Positions 1-8,401 of a stretch of DNA of 64,000 nucleotides are shown here, piece after piece. Source of the DNA: Idiomarina tyrosinivorans (GTDB lineage Bacteria; Pseudomonadota; Gammaproteobacteria; Enterobacterales; Alteromonadaceae); contig NZ_PIQH01000001.1 in NCBI RefSeq assembly GCF_003987475.1, positions 310,001-374,000 on the forward strand, in the 5' to 3' direction. The notes under the pieces were generated by a model. The model did not search any database, was not told the origin of the DNA, and saw only the letters and a program-made list of their open reading frames with translations. Numbering within the stretch: the stretch's first letter is position 1; each line of letters opens with the position of its first letter. A program made the translations under genes and the position numbers.

Positions 1-1035
1 GCTCACATTACACAACGTCACATGATTCGACGTATGCAAGAACAACAACGGTCAACACCGCTAACTATCGCCAGTATGATTGGTGCTATTCTTCTGGGAA
101 TAGCAAACCCTGAAGCGGGGGCAGCGGGCCTTTACACGGCAGTTGGCGCATCTGCCCAGTCGCAAATTAATTATACCCGTGCTTACGAGCAAGAGGCTGA
201 TCGCATCGGTATGCAAACCTTATATCATGCTGGGTTTGACCCTAAAGCGGCGCCCAACTTTTTCGCCCGCTTAGCTGAGCAGTATCGTTATACTTCTAAG
301 CCGCCGGAAATGTTGCTGACCCACCCGTTACCCGAGTCGCGTATTGCGGATACTCGCTCTAGGGCGGCGGCACTACCATCAGTAGACGTAGCGCCCAGCC
401 TAAATTTTATGCTCGCTAAAGCCCGCGTCCAAGCACGTTATACGCACGACAAAAGCGCGTCTGAGTTTGCTCAAATGGCACAGTCGACACAATTATTTCA
501 GCAGCGTGCTGGGCGTTATGGCCTTGCGATCATTGCGTTAGATAAGGGCAACCCACAACAAGCACAGGACTATCTTAAGCCGCTGTTAGACGATGACCCA
601 CAAAACGTTTTCTATCTTGACGTGGAAACTGACATATTGCTCGGATTGGGAGATGCGCAAGCGGCCCAAGATATGCTGCGCACCGCCTATGAACGACGCC
701 CTAATGAACAGACCATTACCATGAATTTGGCCAATGCTGCGCTCAAAAACCATAACCCGCAACTGGCTATTGCAGTGCTACGGGACTATTTATTACACCA
801 TTCAGACAGCTATCTGGCGCAACAAATGCTGGTAGACGCTTATGGTAAAGCAGGGAATCTTGCCGCAATGTATGAGTCGCGCGCAGAGGTGATGGTCATG
901 CAAGGACGGTATGACATTGCTATCGACCAACTACAAACCGCACATAACCATACCGACAACGATACCACCCACAACCGTTTGGATGGTCGTATTGAACAAA
1001 TACGCGAACTGCGCCACCAAGCAGAGCAGCTTTAG
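1..1035 (+). CDS. bepA: BepA/YfgC-family periplasmic M48 metalloprotease with C-terminal TPR domain (5' truncated by window edge)
   Basis: The reading frame is open from base 1, so the N-terminus lies outside the window. The first visible residues, AHITQRH, are the end of the HExxH zinc helix of M48 peptidases: the second zinc histidine is residue 2 and the HE pair is cut off. The glutamate of YEQEADRIG (about residue 65) is the expected third zinc ligand. From about residue 140 onward the protein is a helical tetratricopeptide array ending in a Glu/Gln-rich helix. In E. coli, BepA is a periplasmic chaperone-protease that helps assemble or degrade LptD and BAM substrates. It converges on the thioredoxin-like gene with a 2-bp gap. 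Confidence 0.9.
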   Translation, partial: AHITQRHMIRRMQEQQRSTPLTIASMIGAILLGIANPEAGAAGLYTAVGASAQSQINYTRAYEQEADRIGMQTLYHAGFDPKAAPNFFARLAEQYRYTSKPPEMLLTHPLPESRIADTRSRAAALPSVDVAPSLNFMLAKARVQARYTHDKSASEFAQMAQSTQLFQQRAGRYGLAIIALDKGNPQQAQDYLKPLLDDDPQNVFYLDVETDILLGLGDAQAAQDMLRTAYERRPNEQTITMNLANAALKNHNPQLAIAVLRDYLLHHSDSYLAQQMLVDAYGKAGNLAAMYESRAEVMVMQGRYDIAIDQLQTAHNHTDNDTTHNRLDGRIEQIRELRHQAEQL

Positions 1036-1037
1036 GG

Positions 1038-1484
1038 CTATTTGCGTAGCGCCTGATTTAGTGATTCCACGGTTTGCTCACCCAGTAGTGGCCCAGTGAC
1101 ACTGCCATCGGAATGGACAATATAGGTCGCAGGTAGCATTTTGGGCCGTTCGAATGGGAATTTTGGCGCAGGATTCGGTAGCACCAGAGGGTAACCAATG
1201 TGGTGCTTGGATTTTAGCGCTGCAAGTTGTTGATTCGACATCGGGTCGAAGCTAACGCCAAAAAGCTTCACATCATCGCCCTTTTGTTGGTAAAAACGAT
1301 TAAGCTCGGGAACCTCACGTAAACAAGGCGCACACCACTCCGCGAAAAAATTGACCACCACCGTTTTTCCTTGTAACTGTTGCCACTGATAGCTTTGTTG
1401 GTCATCAGAATGAAAGTCGGCTTGCGGCTGACAGCCGCTAATTAACAGCAGAAAACACAGCGCAATTGTTTTGTTAAGGTTCAT
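1038..1484 (-). CDS. TlpA-like thioredoxin-fold lipoprotein (thiol-disulfide oxidoreductase)
   Basis: A 148-residue protein. It begins with a lipoprotein signal ending in LISGC (lipobox, Cys18), so it is probably a membrane-anchored periplasmic lipoprotein. The thioredoxin fold carries the redox pair WCAPC near residue 50, followed by the REVPELNRFY helix and the cis-Pro region LPATYIV near residue 118, as in the TlpA/ResA family. Those proteins reduce specific periplasmic disulfides, for example in cytochrome c maturation; the partner here is unknown. It stands alone on the minus strand, between convergent bepA and divergent arsC. Confidence 0.88.
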   Translation of the reverse strand: MNLNKTIALCFLLLISGCQPQADFHSDDQQSYQWQQLQGKTVVVNFFAEWCAPCLREVPELNRFYQQKGDDVKLFGVSFDPMSNQQLAALKSKHHIGYPLVLPNPAPKFPFERPKMLPATYIVHSDGSVTGPLLGEQTVESLNQALRK

Positions 1485-1541
1485 GTTATTCCTCGGCTAA
1501 GGTAAGCTATAGGCTTTCCCCATGGTAAAAGGAATTGATCA

Positions 1542-1889
1542 ATGAACCAAGTCGTCATTTACCACAACCCGCGCTGCTCAAAAAGTCGCCAGACGTTGGC
1601 GTTATTAGAAAAAAAAGGTATTCAGCCAGAAGTGGTCGAGTATTTGAAAACGCCATTGGACGAAAGCCAAATTCGCGCATTACTCGCTAAGCTGGACCGC
1701 TCCGCGAGCGAGATAGTGCGGCGCAAAGAAGCAGAATATAAAGAAGCCGGTTTAACCGCAGACAGTTCCGAGCAACAACTCATTAGCGCCATCGCAAGCT
1801 ATCCTAAGCTGCTGGAACGGCCAATTGTGGTTAACGGTGATAAAGCAGAAGTGGGACGTCCCCCTGAAGCGGTGCTAAATATCCTATGA
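1542..1889 (+). CDS. arsC: Glutaredoxin-dependent arsenate reductase, ArsC family
   Basis: A 115-residue protein of normal ArsC length. The catalytic cysteine lies in HNPRCSKSR (Cys12), and the C-terminal GRPPEAVL segment is typical of the family. ArsC reduces arsenate to arsenite using glutathione and glutaredoxin; some close homologues (YffB/Spx type) have other roles. There is no arsR or arsB beside it, so it is probably not part of a dedicated ars operon. The stop overlaps the start of wrbA (ATGA), which implies translational coupling in a three-gene operon arsC-wrbA-DUF2069. The same order occurs in other gammaproteobacteria. Confidence 0.9.
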   Translation: MNQVVIYHNPRCSKSRQTLALLEKKGIQPEVVEYLKTPLDESQIRALLAKLDRSASEIVRRKEAEYKEAGLTADSSEQQLISAIASYPKLLERPIVVNGDKAEVGRPPEAVLNIL

Positions 1890-2461
1890 GTTGCCGCATT
1901 GTCATTTTCTATTTCAGTCGCCATGGTGCCACTCAGCAACTTGCTGACGCAATAGCCGAAGGGGTAAGCAAGGCCGGCGCTGAACCGCTAATGCGCACCG
2001 TTGAGAGTGATAGCGAGGCAAAAAGTGCTCGCGATATCAGCATTAGCCGTGATGACCTGAAACAGTGCGACGGACTGATTCTCGGCAGTCCGACCCGCTT
2101 TGGGCACATGGCAAGTGGCCTGCAAAAATTCTGGGAGTCGACCAGCAGTGAATGGTTAGCGGGTGCACTAGAGGACAAGCCGGGAGCGGTATTTACCTCC
2201 AGCCAAAGTTTGCATGGCGGACAAGAAAGCACGCTCCTGACGCTGGCATTACCATTACTGCACCATGGTATGACCCTTGTTGGAATACCTTACAGCGAAC
2301 CCGCCGTACAACAAACCCAATCTGGGGGTAGCCCTTACGGTGCTAGCCATGTTGATGGCATTTCCAATACACTCAGCGCTCACGAACGGCAATGTGCTAT
2401 CCGCCTTGGCCAACGTGTGAGCCAAATTGCTAAGGCTATGCAGGAGTTACCTAAGCCATGA
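1886..2461 (+). CDS. wrbA: WrbA-type NAD(P)H:quinone oxidoreductase (flavodoxin-like)
   Basis: A 191-residue flavodoxin-fold protein. The FMN phosphate loop is visible at the N-terminus (FSRHGATQQLA, about residues 9-19). The WrbA signature GSPTRFGHMA lies near residue 67 and the SSQSLHGGQE loop near residue 108. WrbA enzymes reduce quinones by two electrons with NAD(P)H and FMN in the cytoplasm, protecting against redox cycling. It overlaps arsC upstream and DUF2069 downstream by 4 bp each (ATGA), so the three are co-translated. Confidence 0.92.
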   Translation: MSCRIVIFYFSRHGATQQLADAIAEGVSKAGAEPLMRTVESDSEAKSARDISISRDDLKQCDGLILGSPTRFGHMASGLQKFWESTSSEWLAGALEDKPGAVFTSSQSLHGGQESTLLTLALPLLHHGMTLVGIPYSEPAVQQTQSGGSPYGASHVDGISNTLSAHERQCAIRLGQRVSQIAKAMQELPKP

Positions 2462-2871
2462 CCGACCGCTCTATTGTGCCTGAAGATTTCCCAAGACGTG
2501 CCAAAATCATGCGCCGTTTAACCCTTATCAGCTATATTCCTCTGCTGCTGTTTGTGGCTTTTTGGCAATTTAGCACCCGTGAAGCTAGCCTCGGCCAATT
2601 GCCGACCTACCTTAGTGTTGTGTTGTGGGTTGTGCCCCTGTTACTGCCATTGCATGGCATCATTAAAGGCAAACCTTATACCCATGCTTGGGCAAACTTC
2701 ATTTTGGTTTGGTACTTCTTGCATTCATTGACCACCCTTTACACCCATCCTGATGAGCGCGTTTTTGCTGCCATTGAATTACTATTAACCAGCTTGGCAT
2801 TTATTGGGGCGACCGGTTATGCACGCTATCAAGGGCGCGTATTAGGCTTAGGACTGAAAAAACAAAAGTAG
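2458..2871 (+). CDS. DUF2069 small inner-membrane protein
   Basis: A 137-residue protein with four hydrophobic segments (about residues 21-40, 52-70, 78-98 and 104-122) and a basic C-terminus (LGLKKQK). Length and pattern fit the DUF2069 family, which usually follows wrbA in gammaproteobacteria. No catalytic motif is visible and the function is unknown. It is the last gene of the arsC-wrbA operon and converges on hda with a 2-bp gap; no terminator hairpin is visible at the junction. Confidence 0.85.
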   Translation: MTDRSIVPEDFPRRAKIMRRLTLISYIPLLLFVAFWQFSTREASLGQLPTYLSVVLWVVPLLLPLHGIIKGKPYTHAWANFILVWYFLHSLTTLYTHPDERVFAAIELLLTSLAFIGATGYARYQGRVLGLGLKKQK

Positions 2872-2873
2872 GA

Positions 2874-3605
2874 TTAAATAGCCAACACTTGTTTGATAAA
2901 GGGAATGGTCAAGCGCCGCTTTTGTGCCATCGAAGCGCGATCTAAACGCTCTAAACACTGCATTAGGTCGCGCATATCGCGCCCCAAGCGCAATAGCATA
3001 AAGCGCGCAACCTCATCACCTAACTCCAGCCCACGTTGTTCCGCACGGACAATTAACGCTTCGCGCTTTTGCTCATCGGTTAACGGCTCTAAATGATAAG
3101 TCGCGGCCCATTGCAATCTTGATAACAAATCATTCAAGGCTGCCTGCAAATGTTGCGAAGACTGTGAAGCGGTGATCAATAATAGACTCCGACTATGGTC
3201 AGTTAAGCGATTAATTAAGGCAAACAGTGCCTCTGCCCACTGTTGCTGCTGTAACACTTCATCAATGTCATCAAGGCAGATCAGGTCGTAATGCTCGAGC
3301 CCCTCAAACATCGCCGGCGAGGCTTGCCCTGCCAGCTCCCTTAGCGGCATATACATTACCGTCAGTCGTTCTGCGGCGGCGGCACATAGCGCATGCAGTA
3401 AGTGAGACTTACCAGCAGCTTGCGCACCCCAAACCAAGCTCATGCGGGCACTGATGGAATCTTGCGGGGGTTGGTGCAACCAGTTTTTTAACATCGACAA
3501 GGTTTGCCCATTTGCCCCCTCTATGAAGGTAACAAAGGTTTCATCATCAGGAAGCTGCACCGCTAAAGCAAGCTGCTGCGGTCCAGCAGAGCGTGTTTCA
3601 GCCAT
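2874..3605 (-). CDS. hda: Hda, DnaA regulatory inactivator
   Basis: A 243-residue AAA+ protein homologous to DnaA domain III. Hda bound to the DNA-loaded sliding clamp triggers hydrolysis of DnaA-ATP and so limits re-initiation. The N-terminus has a clamp-binding-like QLALAV (residues 11-16), in the same place as QLSLPL in E. coli Hda. Walker A is GAQAAGKS (60-67) and Walker B is LICLDDID (108-115). The start at 3605 is preferred: it shares one base with the upstream stop (TGATG) and matches the family N-terminus. A start at 3617 would only add MVRL. It is cotranscribed with the DUF2066 gene, whose upstream region holds a perfect DnaA box. Confidence 0.93.
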   Translation of the reverse strand: MAETRSAGPQQLALAVQLPDDETFVTFIEGANGQTLSMLKNWLHQPPQDSISARMSLVWGAQAAGKSHLLHALCAAAAERLTVMYMPLRELAGQASPAMFEGLEHYDLICLDDIDEVLQQQQWAEALFALINRLTDHSRSLLLITASQSSQHLQAALNDLLSRLQWAATYHLEPLTDEQKREALIVRAEQRGLELGDEVARFMLLRLGRDMRDLMQCLERLDRASMAQKRRLTIPFIKQVLAI

Positions 3606-4681
3606 CAATCGGACCACACATAGCGGTTTGCTGTAAGGGTTTCGGGCATTGCGAACGGTGACCGCTGATGCTGTGTTAAACGACCATCCAGATCGATTGC
3701 TTGATAGACCCGCTCGGCACTACCCAGTAGCCATAGTTTGAAGCGCCCTTGCTGATGACCGTATTGTTCCAATTGCACTCGTTGTACTGCAGCGATACTT
3801 TTCAAAAAACTTTCCACATTTAATACATCTGCCAGCGAATCTAATCCTTCAATTTCTACTATGAGCTGCGACGCTTCACCGGCGTCAGTGCGGACACTAA
3901 ACTGTTGCGCCAAACGGTTACCAATGTCGTCCACTAACGGTACCGCCATATAATCTGGATCATTGCCTTTAATTTGCCCATGCAAGCGCTCGTTACCGAT
4001 TTCTAAATACCAGTTTAGCCGCCAATTCGGCTGTTGCTCAGGTTGATACAGCAAGCGACCCACTACCACCCCATCAACATCATAGCGTTCGCTTGCACGG
4101 CGAATGGGGCTGATAAAACGCCCCCACACGTCGGTTAAGCTCACCGCCATAGCATCCCTAAGATCCATCAGTGGCAATGCCATGGGTACACCGCGAATGG
4201 TGGCTTGGTTACGCAACTGCTGGGTAAAAATCGATTCGCTGTCGCTGGCGAGAATTTTGCGTTCGCCATCACGGCTTTCGACCGCCATCCACAACATTAA
4301 CTGAGGTCGGCGTTTACCCCATATGGGCAACTGTGCAGAACGTAATAACGCTGTTATTTTGGTCTCATCGAACTCAGCCTGCAAAAACGTCTGACCGTTA
4401 TGTTGGGTATAAGCGTACTGAATCAAATAAGTATCAACATCCGCTAGGGCGCGATCAATTGCTGGCGCAACGTTATCCCAGTCACTGATATTACTCACCC
4501 TCGCCAACGTTTGCTTAAACGCTTCCCGAAGTGCGCGACTGCGCTCTTGCCCGGTCTGAGTATTCACCGATACTTGGCTTTTATAGAGATCTTCAAGAAT
4601 TTCGGCATGTGCCGGCAGCGCTGTTACCACCAACAATGACGCGCAAAGTAAGTAACCGCAAAGGGCTCGGGTCAAACGCAT
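3605..4681 (-). CDS. DUF2066 secreted/periplasmic protein
   Basis: A 358-residue protein with a clear signal peptide (hydrophobic GYLLCASLLVV, cleavage after LPAHA near residue 26). The rest shows the DUF2066 pattern, including TLARVSNISDW near residue 60 and VDGVVVGRLLYQP near residue 200. The function is unknown. It sits directly upstream of hda with a TGATG overlap, a neighbourhood I recall from other Alteromonadales and Vibrio genomes. The two genes probably share a promoter in 4682-4875. Confidence 0.82.
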   Translation of the reverse strand: MRLTRALCGYLLCASLLVVTALPAHAEILEDLYKSQVSVNTQTGQERSRALREAFKQTLARVSNISDWDNVAPAIDRALADVDTYLIQYAYTQHNGQTFLQAEFDETKITALLRSAQLPIWGKRRPQLMLWMAVESRDGERKILASDSESIFTQQLRNQATIRGVPMALPLMDLRDAMAVSLTDVWGRFISPIRRASERYDVDGVVVGRLLYQPEQQPNWRLNWYLEIGNERLHGQIKGNDPDYMAVPLVDDIGNRLAQQFSVRTDAGEASQLIVEIEGLDSLADVLNVESFLKSIAAVQRVQLEQYGHQQGRFKLWLLGSAERVYQAIDLDGRLTQHQRSPFAMPETLTANRYVWSD

Positions 4682-4875
4682 GGATATCCTTTTGCTGAAA
4701 AAACGTGCTCATTACAAGGCCTATCGCTGCATCATAAACAGCCGCCAGCCAATCGGCAAGTAACAAGCTGTGGATAACTAATTTGGTTAATGACTATCGA
4801 AAAAGTTCCCACAGGTGATACAGTTAGCAATTAGCTATCTTCTGTCGTACTGCAGCCACTGGGAGACAATACCGC
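4682..4875. promoter_or_regulatory. Divergent intergenic region between the DUF2066-hda operon and an MFS gene
   Basis: This 194-bp region must hold promoters for both directions. It contains a perfect DnaA box at 4769-4777 (listed separately) and an AT-rich stretch around 4775-4830. No convincing sigma-70 -35/-10 pair could be fixed by eye. The MFS gene start at 4876 is preceded by GGGAGA at 4860-4865, a reasonable Shine-Dalgarno sequence. Confidence 0.5.
4769..4777 (-). promoter_or_regulatory. Perfect 9-mer DnaA box (TTATCCACA on the minus strand)
   Basis: TGTGGATAA on the plus strand equals the high-affinity DnaA box TTATCCACA. It lies 88 bp upstream of the DUF2066 start, in the operon that ends with hda. 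Since Hda converts DnaA-ATP to DnaA-ADP, a DnaA site in its promoter suggests feedback. This is inference from position; a single 9-mer can occur by chance. Confidence 0.5.
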
Positions 4876-6165
4876 ATGCTTAAACAACAACTTCGTGGCG
4901 TTAGCTCATTACTTACCAGCATCAGCTTGATTGGTATCTGCGTGGGGATGACCAGTACCCTACTCAGTTTACGGGCGACCATCGAAGGGTTTGGCACCTT
5001 AGTAACCGGTGTGATCATGTCGGCCTACTTTATCGGCTACCTGTTTGGCAGTACTCGCGCGCCCAAAGATATTCGCCGTGTTGGTTATATTAGAGCTTTT
5101 GGCGGTTTGGCGGCGCTAGCGGCATTTTCTATTTTAGTGCAGGCCATTTGGGTGAACCCCATTGTTTGGTTCTTGATGCGTTTTCTGACCGGTTTCGCTA
5201 TTTCAGCGATTTTCGTGATTGTTGAGAGCTGGCTCAACACCATGGCAGACAACCGCAGCCGCGGCACCCTGCTTTCCATCTATTTAGTACTCATTTACGG
5301 CGGTTTGGTGGCCGGTCAATTAATTTTGGGGGTGGCCGATCCTGGTGGATTTGTCGCCTTTGCCATCGTCGCATTGCTCATTAATTTGGCGCTGATCCCA
5401 ATTCTTATTAGCGTTACTGTAGAGCCAACCACGCACGAGTCAAAAAAAGTGCCCGTCAAACTGTTACTTAGCACCGTCCCACTCGGTGTGGTAAATGCGT
5501 TTATTATGCAGGCCTGTTATGCCATGTTTTATGCCATTGGGCCAATGTATGCGTCCTATATTGGTTTGAGCATCTTTCAGGTGACGTTATTTATGGCCGC
5601 CTTCATCCTTGGTGGATTGATTTCCCAAGCGCCCATAGGGTTACTCTCAGACCGCGTTGATCGGCGTTTGATGATTACCATTTGTGCGTTTGGTGGCACC
5701 GCTGTGTCTTATCTATTGTCACAACTTCCTGCCGATCAAGCGGGACTGATTTATGCTGCGGTGGCACTCCTCGGGGCGTTTATTTTGCCGCTTTACTCGC
5801 TGGGCATGGCGCATACCAACGACTATCTTGAACGCGACCAAATGGTCGGGGCAACCGGCGCTATTATTAAAATTGGCGGCGCGGGCTCGATCATCGGGGC
5901 TCCATCAGTGGCGGCCTTAATGGAGTTCGGTGCGATAGAGTTTTTCTTTTGGTTACTGGCTATTCTCACAGCTATCGTCGGTGGCTACGCGCTTTACCGT
6001 GTAACCCGTCGTGCCAAAGCAGAAGATCAATACCATTCAAGTTTTGCGGTATTGCCACCTTCGCAAACATCAGATGAGCTATTAACCGCGATGGCAGAAG
6101 AAGTACCAGAAGAGGAAGAAGCGGAATCGGATGAGATAGAGGCGCACGCAATTCTTAAACGCTAG
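4876..6165 (+). CDS. MFS transporter, YcaD-like
   Basis: A 429-residue carrier with about 12 hydrophobic segments, starting in the first helix (SLIGICVGMTSTLL). After helix 2 comes GSTRAPKDIRRVG, the MFS A-like loop, and LSDRVDRR near residue 256 is the equivalent loop between helices 8 and 9. The whole resembles the YcaD branch of the Major Facilitator Superfamily, whose substrate is unknown. The last 45 residues form a very acidic hydrophilic tail (EEVPEEEEAESDE), which is not typical of the family core. It is a single gene, converging on pgm. Confidence 0.82.
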   Translation: MLKQQLRGVSSLLTSISLIGICVGMTSTLLSLRATIEGFGTLVTGVIMSAYFIGYLFGSTRAPKDIRRVGYIRAFGGLAALAAFSILVQAIWVNPIVWFLMRFLTGFAISAIFVIVESWLNTMADNRSRGTLLSIYLVLIYGGLVAGQLILGVADPGGFVAFAIVALLINLALIPILISVTVEPTTHESKKVPVKLLLSTVPLGVVNAFIMQACYAMFYAIGPMYASYIGLSIFQVTLFMAAFILGGLISQAPIGLLSDRVDRRLMITICAFGGTAVSYLLSQLPADQAGLIYAAVALLGAFILPLYSLGMAHTNDYLERDQMVGATGAIIKIGGAGSIIGAPSVAALMEFGAIEFFFWLLAILTAIVGGYALYRVTRRAKAEDQYHSSFAVLPPSQTSDELLTAMAEEVPEEEEAESDEIEAHAILKR

Positions 6166-6178
6166 CGCCCCATCAACA

Positions 6179-6212
6179 GGGTTAACGAGTTATTGCAATA
6201 ACTCGTTAACCC
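6179..6212. repeat. Perfect 34-bp palindrome at the MFS/pgm convergent junction
   Basis: The half-site GGGTTAACGAGTTATTG is followed directly by its exact reverse complement, with no spacer. It starts 13 bp after the MFS stop and covers the last seven codons and stop of pgm. In RNA from either strand it would form a 15-16-bp hairpin, but no U-tract follows on either side, so it is not a classical intrinsic terminator. It may act as a 3'-end-protecting hairpin for both transcripts or as a binding site. Confidence 0.75.
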
Positions 6213-7824
6213 ACGCTTGTGCTTCACTAATAATAGCGTCTAGATGCGCCTCATCGACAAAGCTTTCGGCGTAGATTTTATACACCGGCTCTGTGCCTGA
6301 AGGCCTTGCAGCAAACCACCCTTTGGCGGTTTCTACTTTAATTCCACCAAACACCGCGCCATTGCCTTTGGCTTTGGTGTCGATTGCGGTGACTGCGTCA
6401 CCTGCCAATTGCTCAAGCTTCACTTTATACGCACGAATAGCGCCAAACTGGCGATTTTGTTCTGCGCTCGAGGCGGTATCGACACGGCGGTAATACCCCG
6501 TGCCGTGCTGTTGGCAGAGTGCTTGATAATATTGTGCAGGAGTTTTCCCGGTTGCAGCAACGATCTCCGCTGCCAACAACGCCATTACAATACCGTCTTT
6601 GTCGGTGGTCCAAACATCGCCGCTGCGGGTCGCTAAGGTGGCTCCAGCACTTTCTTCGCCAGCGAATACCAAACTCCCGTCGTGCAACCCTTGCGCAAAC
6701 CACTTAAAACCTACAGGGGTTTCTAACAGTGGCCGTTGATGTTGTGCTACCACTTTATCGATCAAGGCACTAGATACCAGCGTTTTACCAATGGCTGCTG
6801 TTGCCGACCATTGCCGATGCTGACACAAATAATCGATGGCAACCGTTAGGTAGTGATTGGGGTTCATCAAGCCAACGTCAGGGCTGACAATGCCGTGACG
6901 ATCAAAATCTGGGTCATTGCCAAATGCTAACGCATAGTTATCTTTGTACTGTAGTAGCGATGCCATCGCCGAAGGTGAGGAGCAATCCATCCGGATTTTG
7001 CCGTCTTTATCTAAGCACATAAATCCGAACTGAGGGTCAACCACGGCGTTAAAAATATCCAGATTTAACTGATAACGCTGGGCAATTTGCTGCCAATAGC
7101 GACTACCTGCACCACCCATTGCATCAACGGCTAAGGCCAAATTCGCTTGGCTAATAGCGTCCATATCGATGACCGTTGTTAACGCTTCAATATAGTCACT
7201 GCGCCAATCACAAAATACCAACCGCGGATGCTTGAGGACATCTCCTTCACAGGTTTGTACGCCCATCAAATCGGAGCTTAGCAAGGCGTTCGCATACTTC
7301 TCGATGGTTCGCGTGGCATCGGTATCCGCCGGTCCCCCATGAGGCGGATTATATTTGAAGCCGCCGTCTTGAGGAGGATTATGCGACGGCGTGATCACCA
7401 CCCCGTCCGCCTGTTGCTTAGGATTTTTGGCATTCCACGCAATCACTGCACGGCTCAAGCTGGGCGTCGGGGTATAGTCGTGTTCAGTTTGCACATGCAC
7501 CGTCAAACCATTTCCCAAAAACACATCAAGTGCCGATAAGTAGGCAGGCTCGGACAGTGCATGGGTGTCTTTCGCTAACAATATCGGGCCGCTAATCCCC
7601 TGCTCTTCGCGATAGGCACAAATGGCCTGAGCAATCGCTAAAATGTGGGCTTCGTTAAAGGATTTGTCGAGCGCACTCCCGCGGTGCCCAGAAGTCCCGA
7701 ATTGCACCTGTTGTGAACGCTGCCGAGGATCCGGCTCGTTGACATAATACGCGGCTACCAATTGCGCAATATTGATTCGGTCAGATAACTCAGCTGGCTG
7801 TCCAGCGCGAGGGTGCATCGCCAT
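6190..7824 (-). CDS. pgm: Phosphoglucomutase (alpha-D-glucose-phosphate-specific)
   Basis: A 544-residue enzyme (E. coli Pgm has 546) that interconverts glucose-1-phosphate and glucose-6-phosphate. The phosphoserine loop is TPSHNPP with Ser147, the metal loop is DPDFDRHG near residue 308, and the C-terminal phosphate-binding loop is RPSGTEP near residue 512. The early QFGTSGHRG (41-49) is also typical. Its start overlaps the stop of seqA (TAATG), the same seqA-pgm arrangement as in E. coli, so the two are cotranscribed. Confidence 0.96.
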   Translation of the reverse strand: MAMHPRAGQPAELSDRINIAQLVAAYYVNEPDPRQRSQQVQFGTSGHRGSALDKSFNEAHILAIAQAICAYREEQGISGPILLAKDTHALSEPAYLSALDVFLGNGLTVHVQTEHDYTPTPSLSRAVIAWNAKNPKQQADGVVITPSHNPPQDGGFKYNPPHGGPADTDATRTIEKYANALLSSDLMGVQTCEGDVLKHPRLVFCDWRSDYIEALTTVIDMDAISQANLALAVDAMGGAGSRYWQQIAQRYQLNLDIFNAVVDPQFGFMCLDKDGKIRMDCSSPSAMASLLQYKDNYALAFGNDPDFDRHGIVSPDVGLMNPNHYLTVAIDYLCQHRQWSATAAIGKTLVSSALIDKVVAQHQRPLLETPVGFKWFAQGLHDGSLVFAGEESAGATLATRSGDVWTTDKDGIVMALLAAEIVAATGKTPAQYYQALCQQHGTGYYRRVDTASSAEQNRQFGAIRAYKVKLEQLAGDAVTAIDTKAKGNGAVFGGIKVETAKGWFAARPSGTEPVYKIYAESFVDEAHLDAIISEAQAWVNELLQ

Positions 7825-8312
7825 TATAAAAACTCCCTAATTCTCTCAGCATCGGCTGCACTGTAACCCAGTTCCTTGGCCACTTGGGTTAACATGGATT
7901 TCTTTTTCGTGGTGTTGGTGTTGGTGATCACCCAAAACGGTGAATCCGGAATAGGCTTCGGGTTGGTGCTATTTCCTGAGGTTAACAAGGCTTGCTCAGA
8001 GGTTGCAAAGTACTGTCGGTCTCGGCCAGTGATACCCAACACTTTTTCGAAGCTGTCGCTATGGCAGCGATACAGCGTGCTCAATATATACAGAAAACGC
8101 CCTACCACACTCTTCTCTATGGTCATGTCTTGCACAGTAATGCGGTTAAATATGGAATCGGATGTTGCGATAGGAGCCGCTTCCGCAACAGCCTGAGCGT
8201 CGCCATCAATATTCAATAGGCGGCGCAATATCGTCGATGCACTCTCACCGATTTGTTGGGTATGGCTAGCAATATATGCGTATACATCGTCTTCAACTTC
8301 AATACGTTTCAT
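7824..8312 (-). CDS. seqA: SeqA, negative modulator of replication initiation
   Basis: A 162-residue protein. SeqA binds hemimethylated GATC sites and sequesters oriC after initiation. The start at 8312 gives MKRIEVEDDVYAYIAS, which matches the E. coli oligomerisation domain; a longer frame to 8354 adds a 14-residue prefix not seen in the family. The DNA-binding region shows SGNSTNPKPIPDSPFWV near residue 115 and ends with AERIREFL. Its presence implies Dam methylation in this organism. It is cotranscribed with pgm and divergent from ybfF. Confidence 0.93.
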   Translation of the reverse strand: MKRIEVEDDVYAYIASHTQQIGESASTILRRLLNIDGDAQAVAEAAPIATSDSIFNRITVQDMTIEKSVVGRFLYILSTLYRCHSDSFEKVLGITGRDRQYFATSEQALLTSGNSTNPKPIPDSPFWVITNTNTTKKKSMLTQVAKELGYSAADAERIREFL

Positions 8313-8401
8313 AGCCTTGTCCGACTTCCTTCTTCCGTAAACTTGCAACCACAAGGGATTCTATCGAAAATAGCCGAAAGTCTATCACCAAACGGACAAC
8401 G

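Noticed and set aside
4769-4777. A replication origin near the DnaA box
   Set aside because: Only one perfect box was seen, without a cluster of boxes or an adjacent DUE, and dnaA, dnaN or gidA are not present.
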